Assembly (NCBI RefSeq): GCF_900105215.1
Contig: NZ_FOIP01000002.1
Coordinates: forward strand, 2,170,001 to 2,234,000
Source: Lacrimispora sphenoides
Lineage (GTDB): Bacteria; Bacillota; Clostridia; Lachnospirales; Lachnospiraceae
Direction: 5' to 3'
Length of the DNA stretch: 64,000 nt
The number at the start of each line of letters is the position of its first letter. The stretch's first letter is position 1. Shown piece after piece: positions 17,996 through 26,709 of this stretch. The translations under genes and the position numbers were made by a program. The notes below the pieces were generated by a model that ran no database searches, had not been told where the DNA came from, and worked only from the letters and a program-made list of their open reading frames with translations.

Positions 17996-18096
17996 CTATG
18001 CTTCTTCAAAAAGCTTCGTGGACAGGTACAATTTCCCAGCTCCAAAAGAGGCGTTTTTCCTATGAGTTCCGAAATTGATTTATGAATATTACTCAT
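17996..18096 (-). pseudogene. cysK: Cysteine synthase remnant with internal deletion
   Basis: An AAGGAGG ribosome binding site and ATG at 18096 start MSNIHKSISELIGKTPLLEL, the classical CysK (O-acetylserine sulfhydrylase) N-terminus. Right after it the text changes frame to LYLSTKLFEEA and a TAG at 17996-17998, which matches the usual CysK C-terminus (RYLSTxLF). About 270 codons are therefore missing. In the starting frame the ORF runs 43 codons and stops at 17965, just inside the nifD-like start, so the scar may still couple translation. It shows that a cysteine synthase gene once stood between the NifH-like and NifD-like genes. Confidence 0.8.
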
Positions 18097-18127
18097 TGAT
18101 ACCCTCCTTGATCCAGCACCTTTGTGC

Positions 18128-19030
<903 letters not shown>

Positions 19031-19047
19031 TCAAAGTCAGGCTTTCT

Positions 19048-19407
19048 CTATAGCCCGCATAAGCTTTTCTGTACCTCAATATAAGCTAGAAGTTTCCGGA
19101 TGGAATCCTCAATATATCCCGGCAGTTCAAAGGCCTCTATGTTGTTTTGATCCAGTGCAGCCCTTGCACCGGCTCCAATCCGGCTGACCAGAATATAATC
19201 ACAATCCTTCAGCATGGCTGCCACAGCTTTTAACTGTGATTCATCATGCTCCTGTCCCCTGCATACGGGAACTGTTTTCCGGCTTTCCTCATAGGTGAAT
19301 GTCATACCCCCGCTGTCAGCCTCCACGATGTAAAAGACCTCGGCCCTTCCGAAATGCTGGTTGATCACTTTTCCATCGGTTGATGCCACTGCAATCTTAT
19401 ATTTCAC
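19048..19407 (-). CDS. NifX-like dinitrogenase cofactor-binding protein
   Basis: The 119-residue protein starts MKYKIAVASTDGKVINQHFG and has the SRIGAGARAAL segment, both typical of the NifX/NifB C-terminal domain. The NifB-like protein here lacks that domain, so this chain may supply it in trans. It lies 22 bases after the NifB-like gene and 71 before the NifH-like start. Likely role: carrying the NifB product or a related Fe-S precursor to the NifDK-like enzyme. Confidence 0.85.
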   Translation of the reverse strand: MKYKIAVASTDGKVINQHFGRAEVFYIVEADSGGMTFTYEESRKTVPVCRGQEHDESQLKAVAAMLKDCDYILVSRIGAGARAALDQNNIEAFELPGYIEDSIRKLLAYIEVQKSLCGL

Positions 19408-19429
19408 AATGTTTCACCTCCCCCTTTCT

Positions 19430-20302
19430 TCATCCGTGGGAAAAGGTATCGCTTCCTGCGATCCTTCTCTGGTATATCATATCTCCAAAATCTGTTCCCC
19501 AAAGCATGCCCACTGCATCGGCGCGGCAGTGCTGGCAATGGCGGAAAACATCAATATGCTTTCCTGCCATAGTTCTGGCCTCGTCGATCTCCTGGCAAAC
19601 GGGGGCCGTTTCATGGGAAAGTTCCGATTGAGGGATCAGTGGGATAATGTTGTAGATACATGCTCCTGCCTCTTTTACAGCCTTTGCAATATCCTCAATG
19701 TGCGCTCCGTTTATGTTTGGTACCAACACGGTGTTCACCTTTACCGTGATCCCCGAATCCGCTATCTTTTTGATGCCCTTTAACTGGTTTTCTATCAGGA
19801 TCTCAGCTGCCTGGACTCCCTCATAAATACGCCCATGATACAGGATCCACCGGTTCAGTTTTTCCTCGATTTCAGGATCCACCGCATTTACCGTAACGGT
19901 CACGGATTCCACTCCAATTTCAATGATCTCATCCGCCCGCTCATAGAGAAGGAGGCCGTTGGTGCTCATACATTTGATCAGTTCCGGATGGTGTTCCTTT
20001 ACCAGACAGAAGGTTTCCAGTGCATAATCTGTAGCCAGGGTATCGCCTGGCCCTGCAATGCCTGCAACTGTAATCTCCGGGCAAAGGGTAAGAGCCTTGT
20101 CAAGAACTTCCAGCGCCTGTGAAGGAGTGAGCACCTTAGAGGTCACTCCAGGCCTTTCCTCCTCGTCATTGATCCTTCTGTCGCAAAACTTACAGGAAAT
20201 ATTGCAGCCGGGGCTCACCGGAAGATGGATCCGGCCCACGTTATTTTTATTTCCTCCAAAGCATGGGTGTGACTTTTGCAGGTTTTGATATGTATTTGCC
20301 AT
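19430..20302 (-). CDS. NifB-like radical SAM protein
   Basis: The 290-residue protein has HPCFGG near the start, RIHLPVSPGC, and the radical SAM motif C33xxxC37xxC40 (CNISCKFCDRR), followed by GIAGPGD and a C-terminal HCQHCRADAVGMLWG that matches the NifB ending CxxCRADAVG. NifB makes the 8Fe-9S-carbide core of nitrogenase cofactors. Its presence without NifEN or NifV suggests a NifB-type cofactor used without homocitrate. It is the first gene of the operon, with an AGAGAG site before the ATG. Confidence 0.92.
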   Translation of the reverse strand: MANTYQNLQKSHPCFGGNKNNVGRIHLPVSPGCNISCKFCDRRINDEEERPGVTSKVLTPSQALEVLDKALTLCPEITVAGIAGPGDTLATDYALETFCLVKEHHPELIKCMSTNGLLLYERADEIIEIGVESVTVTVNAVDPEIEEKLNRWILYHGRIYEGVQAAEILIENQLKGIKKIADSGITVKVNTVLVPNINGAHIEDIAKAVKEAGACIYNIIPLIPQSELSHETAPVCQEIDEARTMAGKHIDVFRHCQHCRADAVGMLWGTDFGDMIYQRRIAGSDTFSHG

Positions 20303-20410
20303 TTTAATCTCTCTTTCTCAACTTTCTTCAATCGGATATTCGCAATCCGCTTCGCTGCTTGTTCATAATCTCATAGCTGCTAACTAGCTTGATGAGGTTA
20401 AATCAGGATA

Positions 20411-20468
20411 CAAAAAAAGACAACCTTCTCCTGATACGCATTCCTGCTTATCAGAACCTCCGGTTGTC
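20411..20468 (-). terminator. Terminator after the YezD gene
   Basis: GACAACC (20419-20425) pairs with GGTTGTC (20462-20468) and an inner CTGATA/TATCAG stem; on the minus strand seven Ts follow. It begins 4 bases after the YezD stop. It separates the leader/YezD unit from the NifB-like gene, so that gene needs read-through or a promoter between 20303 and 20410, where I saw no clear one. Confidence 0.85.
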
Positions 20469-20471
20469 CAG

Positions 20472-20636
20472 TCAGTCCTTTAATCTTATTTTTTCTATTT
20501 TTTCGATCTGTACGATCTTTCCATCCTGAATGGTGATGGTGATGGAACCATACTTTACGTGGCTGGCCATTTCATGGATCAGCCTGATATATTCTTTTTC
20601 TTGATCAGAAGCATTTGAATAGGATATCGGAATCAC
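20472..20636 (-). CDS. YezD-family (DUF2292) small protein
   Basis: A 54-residue frame on the minus strand, too short for most gene calls, reads HVKYGSITITIQDGKIVQIE in its second half and ends EKIRLKD. This is the YezD/DUF2292 pattern. Such proteins are often found beside sulfur assimilation genes; their function is not known. The start is taken as GTG at 20636; an in-frame TGA lies 9 bases before it, and the ribosome binding site is poor, so the start is uncertain. It lies between the poly-Cys leader and the NifB-like operon. Confidence 0.7.
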   Translation of the reverse strand: MIPISYSNASDQEKEYIRLIHEMASHVKYGSITITIQDGKIVQIEKIEKIRLKD

Positions 20637-20642
20637 CTTCTC

Positions 20643-20780
20643 TCACTTATGGATCGCCGCCGGGCCTTCCTCTAAGCCCTGGCCCGGATTCTTTTTTCTC
20701 AGGTGGTTCTTTTTATATGTATTTGACACATCTTTCGTATCTTCTGCATCTTCCTGCCCGTATGGATTGATTAAGTGGTG
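20643..20780 (-). pseudogene. Startless ORF fragment upstream of YezD
   Basis: Forty-five in-frame codons without a start codon end at a TGA (20643-20645) in the same frame as YezD. The residues (for instance NPGQGLEEGPAAIHK at the end) look protein-like, with charged and Gly-rich runs, but I do not recognise the family. It may be the tail of a gene once controlled by the poly-Cys leader and mostly deleted. It could also be chance. Confidence 0.3.
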
Positions 20781-20814
20781 TTACTGATGAAATTTATCAT
20801 CTATTTCCGCTTAT

Positions 20815-20842
20815 AAAAAAACAGGTACAATTATAGTACCTG
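20815..20842 (-). terminator. Attenuator hairpin after poly-Cys leader peptide 1
   Basis: CAGGTAC and GTACCTG (arms at 20822-20828 and 20836-20842) form a hairpin followed on the minus strand by seven Ts. It lies 32 bases after the stop of the Cys-rich leader peptide, the expected place for a transcription attenuator. Confidence 0.75.
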
Positions 20843-20873
20843 CTAAACTCCTGCCGCTGCGGATCCAGGTATT

Positions 20874-20993
20874 CTAATACATACAAAAATAAGCTGTATT
20901 CATATACATGCACACAGTTTTACAACAACAGCAATCCATTTTATCAAAGCTTGAGAGATGAATAACTCTGGCAGAAACCATTGCGTTTTTCAT
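20874..20993 (-). CDS. Poly-cysteine leader peptide 1
   Basis: A 39-codon ORF starts at ATG 20993 behind GAAAGGATG and contains four Cys codons in a row (residues 21-24, KMDCCCCKTVC) plus Cys28 and Cys37. A consensus promoter lies 57 bases upstream of the ATG and a hairpin with T-run follows the stop. Leader peptides rich in one amino acid let ribosome stalling control a downstream attenuator; poly-Cys leader ORFs of this kind are known upstream of sulfur genes in mycobacteria. Here it would sense cysteine shortage for the YezD/nitrogenase-like region. Confidence 0.8.
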   Translation of the reverse strand: MKNAMVSARVIHLSSFDKMDCCCCKTVCMYMNTAYFCMY

Positions 20994-21049
20994 ATGAATA
21001 ACATCCTTTCTTGTATATCCTATTATTCTTGTAGGTTTAATATGTATTG

Positions 21050-21078
21050 ATTATAGTATCATCTTTTGGGTATGTCAA
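21050..21078 (-). promoter_or_regulatory. Consensus sigma-A promoter of leader 1
   Basis: TTGACA (21073-21078) and TATAAT (21050-21055) are both perfect and separated by 17 bases on the minus strand. The leader peptide ATG follows at 20993. Confidence 0.9.
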
Positions 21079-21193
21079 CATTTTTTATTTTTATGATATT
21101 TTTTTAACAGCTTGTCCCAATGGAAAAGCCACAAGAAGCCGGAAAATTTCTTATCTCTGGCTTCTTATGGCTTTATTTTTACCTAACTGGCTT

Positions 21194-22831
21194 TTATAAA
21201 ACGGAGGCACGCATTAAAGCGTCATCAATACAGCCCGCAATATTCTCTCTTCCCATATCTTCTACAAATCCCGCCCGTTCCATCATTGACATAGGCTGCT
21301 CGTTTACATGGGATAATACCAGTGTGACGTTTTTTCTTTTTAAGTTATTGTAAAGCTTTTTTAAACTTTTTAATGCAGTTGTATCCATGGCCGGAACGCT
21401 CCGCATGCGAAGGATCAGCACTCTCTTACCATCTTCTAAGACCACCTTTGATATCTTATCGGCGGCTCCAAAGAACATCGGGCCATTGATTTCAAAAACG
21501 GCTACATGCCCCGGAACCGGCTTTAAGTCAATTCGGTCCCCATCATGATCCTCTTCATCCTCCAGATACTTCCAGCCATTTACCTCGGCCACATCTGCCA
21601 TCCGCTTCATGAACAGCAAAGATGCGATGACCAGGCCAACGCCTATGGCCATAACCAGATCAAATACCACAGTCAGGACAAAGGATACCAAAAGTACCGA
21701 CCAATCGCTTTTGGGGGAGGTTTTTACAATGGAAACAAACTCTCTCCACTCGCTCATATTGTAAGCAACCATAAACAGAATCGCTGCAATGGCCGGCATA
21801 GGGATAAGGGCTGCATAGGGCATGAGGAATATGAGGATCAACAGCAGAAGAACCGCGTGAACCATTCCGGCCACAGGAGTCCTTCCCCCGTTTTTAACGT
21901 TGGCTGCTGTCCGTGCAATGGCGCCAGTCGCAGGGATTCCTCCAAACAGGGCGGAGAAGGTATTTCCAACACCCTGGGCGATCAGCTCCATGTTGGAATT
22001 GTGCCTGCTGCCTATCATGCCGTCAGCCACAACGCAGGACAGCAATGATTCAATGGCAGCTAATACCGCAATGGTCACTGCATCGGGCATGACCTTTCCC
22101 ATCATGGCAAAGGACAGCCTGGGAATATGAAAAGTCGGAAGGCTGGGGGAGATGGTATACAGATCCCCAATCGTATGTACCGGAAGATCCAGTACTTTTA
22201 CCAAAACAGCAGTCAAAATAACTGCAATCAAGGATGGGGGGACCTTTTTAAAATATCTCGGCCAGATGATAAGTATGGCAAGGGCAATCATTCCTACCGC
22301 CAGCGCCATTGGATTAAAGGTTCCGATGGTGCGTACCACCTGCTCCAGCTTTTCCATAGTCTCCACCGGTGCCTTTTCAAAGGTAAGACCAAGGAAATCC
22401 TTTATCTGGCCGATAAAAATGGTCACCGCAATGCCAGCGGTGAACCCGGTTGTAATGGTATACGGAATAAAACGTATCAGGCTTCCCAGCCGTAAAAACC
22501 CCATGATCACAAGGAGAACCCCGGCCATAACGGTTGCCGCAGCCAGGCCGTCAAGCCCGTTCTTTAATACGATTCCGGCTACAATGGATGCAAATGCTGC
22601 CGTAGGCCCTGCGATCTGCACCTTGCTGCCGCCTAAAAAAGAGATCACTAAGCCCGCAACAATGGCTGTATAAAGCCCTTGCTCCGGCGTCACACCGGAA
22701 GCCAGGGCAAGGGCGATGGAAAGGGGCAGAGCAATGATCGCCACGATGATCCCTGAAATGACATCCTTTACGAACTGCTCCCTTGTGTAATACTTCATTG
22801 ATAAAAAAAACTGTGGGATAAAATCCTTCAT
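21194..22831 (-). CDS. SulP-family anion transporter with STAS domain
   Basis: The 545-residue protein has a long membrane region (about residues 20-410) with GLYTAIVAGLV and FGGIPATGAIARTAANVK, then a cytoplasmic STAS domain (FEINGPMFFGAAD, and RMRSVPAMDTTAL with the phosphorylatable region). SulP proteins move sulfate, bicarbonate or other anions; sulfate would fit the sulfur genes next door but is not proven. The gene ends 116 bases before the leader promoter and starts 112 bases after the Crp/Fnr gene, with phased AT-rich repeats between them. Confidence 0.88.
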   Translation of the reverse strand: MKDFIPQFFLSMKYYTREQFVKDVISGIIVAIIALPLSIALALASGVTPEQGLYTAIVAGLVISFLGGSKVQIAGPTAAFASIVAGIVLKNGLDGLAAATVMAGVLLVIMGFLRLGSLIRFIPYTITTGFTAGIAVTIFIGQIKDFLGLTFEKAPVETMEKLEQVVRTIGTFNPMALAVGMIALAILIIWPRYFKKVPPSLIAVILTAVLVKVLDLPVHTIGDLYTISPSLPTFHIPRLSFAMMGKVMPDAVTIAVLAAIESLLSCVVADGMIGSRHNSNMELIAQGVGNTFSALFGGIPATGAIARTAANVKNGGRTPVAGMVHAVLLLLILIFLMPYAALIPMPAIAAILFMVAYNMSEWREFVSIVKTSPKSDWSVLLVSFVLTVVFDLVMAIGVGLVIASLLFMKRMADVAEVNGWKYLEDEEDHDGDRIDLKPVPGHVAVFEINGPMFFGAADKISKVVLEDGKRVLILRMRSVPAMDTTALKSLKKLYNNLKRKNVTLVLSHVNEQPMSMMERAGFVEDMGRENIAGCIDDALMRASVL

Positions 22832-22847
22832 CTTTCCTGTTCCTCTG

Positions 22848-22883
22848 TATATTATAAATTTTTTATAAACTTTTTATAATATA
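22848..22883. promoter_or_regulatory. Three phased AT-rich heptamers, candidate operator
   Basis: TTATAAA, TTATAAA and TTATAAT start at 22852, 22863 and 22874, exactly 11 bases apart. The region also holds an 11-bp inverted repeat (22848-22858 with 22873-22883). It lies between the Crp/Fnr regulator and the SulP start. Confidence 0.5.
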
Positions 22884-22943
22884 ACTGTGAAAAGAGAAGA
22901 ATGCAAGGAAATTTCCCATGTTTTTCAAATAGTACAAGAATTT

Positions 22944-23612
22944 CTACCGCAGGCTGTTTGCAGCAAGCAGCTCCAGACCCTCTTCATTCAGCAGCTCCAC
23001 GTTTCCCCTGGTGAGCTTTACCAGATGATCTGCCTGGAACAGCCGTAAGAGCCGGGTAACCACTTCTCTTGCAGTCCCCAGGTGATGGGCAATCTGCTCA
23101 TGGGTAATGGAAAGCTCACTGGAACCGTTAAGCCTTCCCTCTTCTAAAAGAAAGGCGGCCAGGCGGCCATCCATTTTCTTATTTAAGACCTGATCCATCA
23201 GCCACATGACATCGGAAAAACGGGAAGCCATCAGTTCATTGGTAAAATTGGATACAACTGCCGACTGCTCCATCAGCGTCTTATAAACTTCCGGCGGGAT
23301 CACAGAAACCACGGAATCCTGCTCCGCTTCCACCGTCACATCGAATTGGATGTTTTTAACCATACAGGGACCGGAAAAAAGGCAGATATCCCGCTCAAGC
23401 AGACGGTAAAGCGTCAGCTCACGCCCCTCATCCGATAACATAAAAACCCTTAGCTGCCCAGCGGTCACAAGCAAAAGCCCGCTGCAGCCATCAGCACCGC
23501 CATGGACCAGCATACCCTTTTCAAACCTTGCTTCCCTGGCCTTTTCTTTTAAGAGCATTCTCTGTTTCTCTGTCAGCTTATTCCAGAAAGGAAGGTATTC
23601 TCCCAACACCAT
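22944..23612 (-). CDS. Crp/Fnr-family transcriptional regulator
   Basis: The 222-residue protein has an N-terminal cyclic-nucleotide-binding-like barrel and a C-terminal helix-turn-helix (SITHEQIAHHLGTAREVVTR, about residues 168-187). It lacks the four-Cys N-terminus of Fnr. Two cysteines in ERDICLFSGPCM are placed like those in a subgroup thought to sense redox or peroxide. It starts 20 bases after the restriction enzyme gene and precedes SulP, so it may control SulP through the phased repeats. Confidence 0.85.
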   Translation of the reverse strand: MVLGEYLPFWNKLTEKQRMLLKEKAREARFEKGMLVHGGADGCSGLLLVTAGQLRVFMLSDEGRELTLYRLLERDICLFSGPCMVKNIQFDVTVEAEQDSVVSVIPPEVYKTLMEQSAVVSNFTNELMASRFSDVMWLMDQVLNKKMDGRLAAFLLEEGRLNGSSELSITHEQIAHHLGTAREVVTRLLRLFQADHLVKLTRGNVELLNEEGLELLAANSLR

Positions 23613-23632
23613 ATCATCAAACCTCCATGTGC

Positions 23633-25366
23633 CTAAGAACGTTGTAACACAATCTCATCATTGCAGTCAAAAATCTTAAAACATTCTTTGTAACCCAGTC
23701 TTCCGGACTTCAGTTCTTCTGCCATCAAAAGAAGATTCATGGAATTGACTGCGGCTCCGTAAATCCCGGAACGCATCCGGATGTTCTCAAGCCTTTCCCT
23801 AAATCCGCCGGTAAAGGCCCCGGAAACAAATGCAAAGTGATAATGAATCACATCTTTGTCAAAAATCTCCCACCACTTATTTGGATTAAGCTTCTCATTC
23901 CGTTCCTTATTTTCCTCTATATAACGGTACATCTCATCAGCCTGCTTAATCGGAAGGGAATACCCCTTTCCATAAGCCTTATTATCAATGATCAGCCCAT
24001 CTTCTCCATAATATACGCACACATCCGGCTTTCTGGTATCGCCAAGCCTGGCTCCCTTAAAGTTAAGTTCCCCAGTCAGAAGCTGGGCAGTCTGTATCTC
24101 ATAATCCCGGTCAGAAGTGCCGTCAAATCCTAAATCTAAAAGAAGCAGATACTTATGATCCACATGGTTCAAATGGGATCTTAAATAATCCTTGCACAGG
24201 GACACCTCTGATTTTACCGGTACCGGTCCCTGGCTCTTAGAAGGCAGTTCAAGACCGGTTATCTCCTCCATGATCCGATAGGTATTTCCTGTCTTTTTCA
24301 CATGAAGCCCAATATTTTCAAAGCTTCGGAGGTCATCGAGAATCGTCTCCTCTGCCTCTTCCATACCCATGCCTTTTAAATACTCCTTTACCTGCAAAGG
24401 GGAGCGGTAGGCTCCTTCCAGGAATTTTATGATATGGGTCCTCCGGTTGCGTAAATATTCCCGGTCAGCTACCTTGGTAGCCAGCATATCCCACATCACC
24501 CGTTTGGGAATCCTGGAAAATCTTGAAACCCCTGTGACATGTTTTAATATGGTCCTTCCCTTTAACGTCAGCTGATAAGACTGTGGAATGGTTCCGGTGC
24601 AGGTCAGGCCCCCAATGGAAACGGTTACCTCTTTTGGCACCTTATTGATCCAGCCCATCTGAAAAAGCCAGCTGCAAATAGTCCGGACGTATTTATCGCT
24701 GGTTCCTTCCGTATCCTGAAGAAGCTTTGTCCTCTCTTCCCTGGTTTCTGCTTCCGTCAGTCCCTGCAGGATCATGTACTGGGGAATGGAGGTAAAGCCT
24801 GCCTCCCCGATGAAGCCAAGTCTTGCTCCTATCTCAAACTTTGTCAGATGCCCTTCTTCTCCTAACAGGGACAGCACCCGGCATACGGGCGGATAGGAAA
24901 GCAGTGCGGTCTTTAATGCGCCGGCTTCTTCCTCGCTTCCTGCGGCTGCCTCCGCATATTGCCGCCCCAGCGGGGACAGGGAACAGACATCATCGTTCCG
25001 GCTGTAATGGAGAAAACCAATGCTTACCGCCCATCTTAGAAAGGAATCTGCAGGCCAGTCGCTTTGGTATTCCTTCCGCTGTCCTGGCAGAACTGCCTGA
25101 ATGATCCCGGAACAGGGGGCATTGCTCCTTGTATAACCAACAGGTGTCCCCTTTCCCTTTAAATGGGTATAAGGAATGGTAATCTCCTCGCCGCTTAATT
25201 CCCGTATAAACTCATCTCTCCCGTCTTTTTCCGATATGAGTCTGGGTATTTTGTCCATGCGCAGGATCCTGTTGATCTTTGAATCCGGCACGAACGCGGA
25301 TACCACATTTTTTAAGTTATCCAGGGTATAGGCCTCCTGTACCCAGCCAAATGTCCGATCTGCCAC
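23633..25366 (-). CDS. FokI-like type IIS restriction endonuclease
   Basis: A GTG at 25366 behind GAGAGG (8-base spacing) gives 577 residues starting MADRTFGWVQ, the same place as in FokI; the longer frame to 25453 runs into the promoter area. Recognition-domain landmarks of FokI recur in order: GTPVGYTRSNAPC, SFLRWAVSIGF, LLSYPPVCRVL, HLTKFEIGARLGF, SDKYVRTI and RIPKRVMWDMLATKVADREY. The C-terminal nuclease has RKPD (Asp448), IIDNK (Asp461, Lys463), SLPIKQADEMYRYIEEN and NPNKWWE. FokI cuts away from GGATG as a dimer. No methyltransferase gene is present in the window. Confidence 0.92.
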   Translation of the reverse strand: MADRTFGWVQEAYTLDNLKNVVSAFVPDSKINRILRMDKIPRLISEKDGRDEFIRELSGEEITIPYTHLKGKGTPVGYTRSNAPCSGIIQAVLPGQRKEYQSDWPADSFLRWAVSIGFLHYSRNDDVCSLSPLGRQYAEAAAGSEEEAGALKTALLSYPPVCRVLSLLGEEGHLTKFEIGARLGFIGEAGFTSIPQYMILQGLTEAETREERTKLLQDTEGTSDKYVRTICSWLFQMGWINKVPKEVTVSIGGLTCTGTIPQSYQLTLKGRTILKHVTGVSRFSRIPKRVMWDMLATKVADREYLRNRRTHIIKFLEGAYRSPLQVKEYLKGMGMEEAEETILDDLRSFENIGLHVKKTGNTYRIMEEITGLELPSKSQGPVPVKSEVSLCKDYLRSHLNHVDHKYLLLLDLGFDGTSDRDYEIQTAQLLTGELNFKGARLGDTRKPDVCVYYGEDGLIIDNKAYGKGYSLPIKQADEMYRYIEENKERNEKLNPNKWWEIFDKDVIHYHFAFVSGAFTGGFRERLENIRMRSGIYGAAVNSMNLLLMAEELKSGRLGYKECFKIFDCNDEIVLQRS

Positions 25367-25545
25367 TGTTATTTCCTCTCTGTACGTTTCCTTTTTCTTA
25401 AGTATATCATAGCCTCCTGGGATTGACCACGAAATTTTCCCTGGAACACCCAAAGGGTTTGGTTTGTGATGACCGGCTTCCTGTGATATAATGGTGGAAA
25501 CTTTAGCCTTCGCGAGAATAACCGGACCGGAAAGGAACAGAATTT

Positions 25546-26706
25546 ATGGGAAAATTACAGATGACAATACTAGCTTTTATAGCAATTTCCTGCTGCATTC
25601 ATATCAGGCGGCAGCTTAAGGACAGAGATTACATCAAACATCTGTTTTTAGGGAGTGATGCCGGAAAAAGCAGGATTCTCTATCTGGATTATGTCCGTCT
25701 TATTGCTGCTCTTTTCGTTATTTTAGTCCACTGCCTGGATTTTTCCACAGCCGGACTTACCACCGGGACCAAAGAATGGGTGGCGGTGCAGTCCCTTTCT
25801 TCCATACTTCTGGTCTGCAACACACTGTTTATCATGAACAGCGGCGCTTTGATCTTAAGGGAACAAAGAGACAGCCTGGCTGTTTTTTACTATAAAAGAT
25901 TCCTTCAGGTGGCTCTTCCCTTTTTTTGCTACTACTGCATTTATATCCTGCTCTCCTGCCAGTATTTCAATTCCGGCTTCCTAAGAGGAATATTTAAGGC
26001 TTTAAAAGATATGGCGGCAGGCCCTATTGGGTGGGCCCCCCATTTATGGGTGATCTATGTCATTTTGTCACTGTATATCCTGGCTCCATTTTTCAGCATC
26101 CTTTTAACGCATCTAAATGACTCCATGCTTCACGGACTGGCGTTTTTGATCCTTCTCTTCCGCTGTCTGGCGGTTTATCTGCCTGTCATGGGCCTTCCTT
26201 TAAACTTTGAGCTTATGATCAGCCCATGGGAAGGGGTATTTTTACTTGGCTATTACTTTGCGCAACCAATTTCCATGAAATACAGGAAAGCCTGGTGGGG
26301 ACTTGGCCTCGCAGCCTGCTTATTTACCGTCCTCTGTACTGCCCTGCGGCCCGATTACAAGGCCATCCTATTGGCAGAAGGCGCTCCTGCCATGATCCTC
26401 TTAGCAGCCTCAGTCTTTCTTATGCTACGCTCTCTGGAAAGCCGGCTTCCAAAGCCTGGAATCGTGATGAACTTCTTGATCCGGCACAGCTATTCTATCC
26501 TTTTAGTACACTGGGCCGTGCTCTATTTTGTCAGGGAAAGGCTCCATATCGGCGGACTTGGTTTCAAAATGGCAGGCAGCACCCTGCTTTCTTTTCTTCT
26601 GGTTCTGGTTCTGTCAGCCGCAGCGGCATTTCTCTTTGACCAGACCGTAGTTCTTTGTGTCCAGACCCTGTTTAAACGTCTGGTCCATCCATTAAGGAGC
26701 CGGTGA
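25546..26706 (+). CDS. Acyltransferase family 3 membrane protein
   Basis: The 386-residue protein has about ten membrane segments and begins its core with YLDYVRLIAALFVILVHCL, where the Arg and His are the usual acyltransferase-3 residues. Such enzymes O-acylate surface sugars or peptidoglycan using cytoplasmic acyl-CoA. It is transcribed divergently from the restriction enzyme and stands alone. The C-terminus ends just before the convergent DUF4317 gene. Confidence 0.85.
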   Translation: MGKLQMTILAFIAISCCIHIRRQLKDRDYIKHLFLGSDAGKSRILYLDYVRLIAALFVILVHCLDFSTAGLTTGTKEWVAVQSLSSILLVCNTLFIMNSGALILREQRDSLAVFYYKRFLQVALPFFCYYCIYILLSCQYFNSGFLRGIFKALKDMAAGPIGWAPHLWVIYVILSLYILAPFFSILLTHLNDSMLHGLAFLILLFRCLAVYLPVMGLPLNFELMISPWEGVFLLGYYFAQPISMKYRKAWWGLGLAACLFTVLCTALRPDYKAILLAEGAPAMILLAASVFLMLRSLESRLPKPGIVMNFLIRHSYSILLVHWAVLYFVRERLHIGGLGFKMAGSTLLSFLLVLVLSAAAAFLFDQTVVLCVQTLFKRLVHPLRSR

Positions 26707-26709
26707 GTG

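Noticed and set aside
20641..20700. Riboswitch (S-box or Moco type) upstream of YezD
   Set aside because: A strong CCGGGCC/GGCCCGG hairpin is present, but the conserved core of no riboswitch class I know could be matched, and the stretch is an open reading frame.
22944..25366. Complete restriction-modification system
   Set aside because: No methyltransferase motifs (FxGxG, DPPY, NPPY) were found in the neighbouring proteins.
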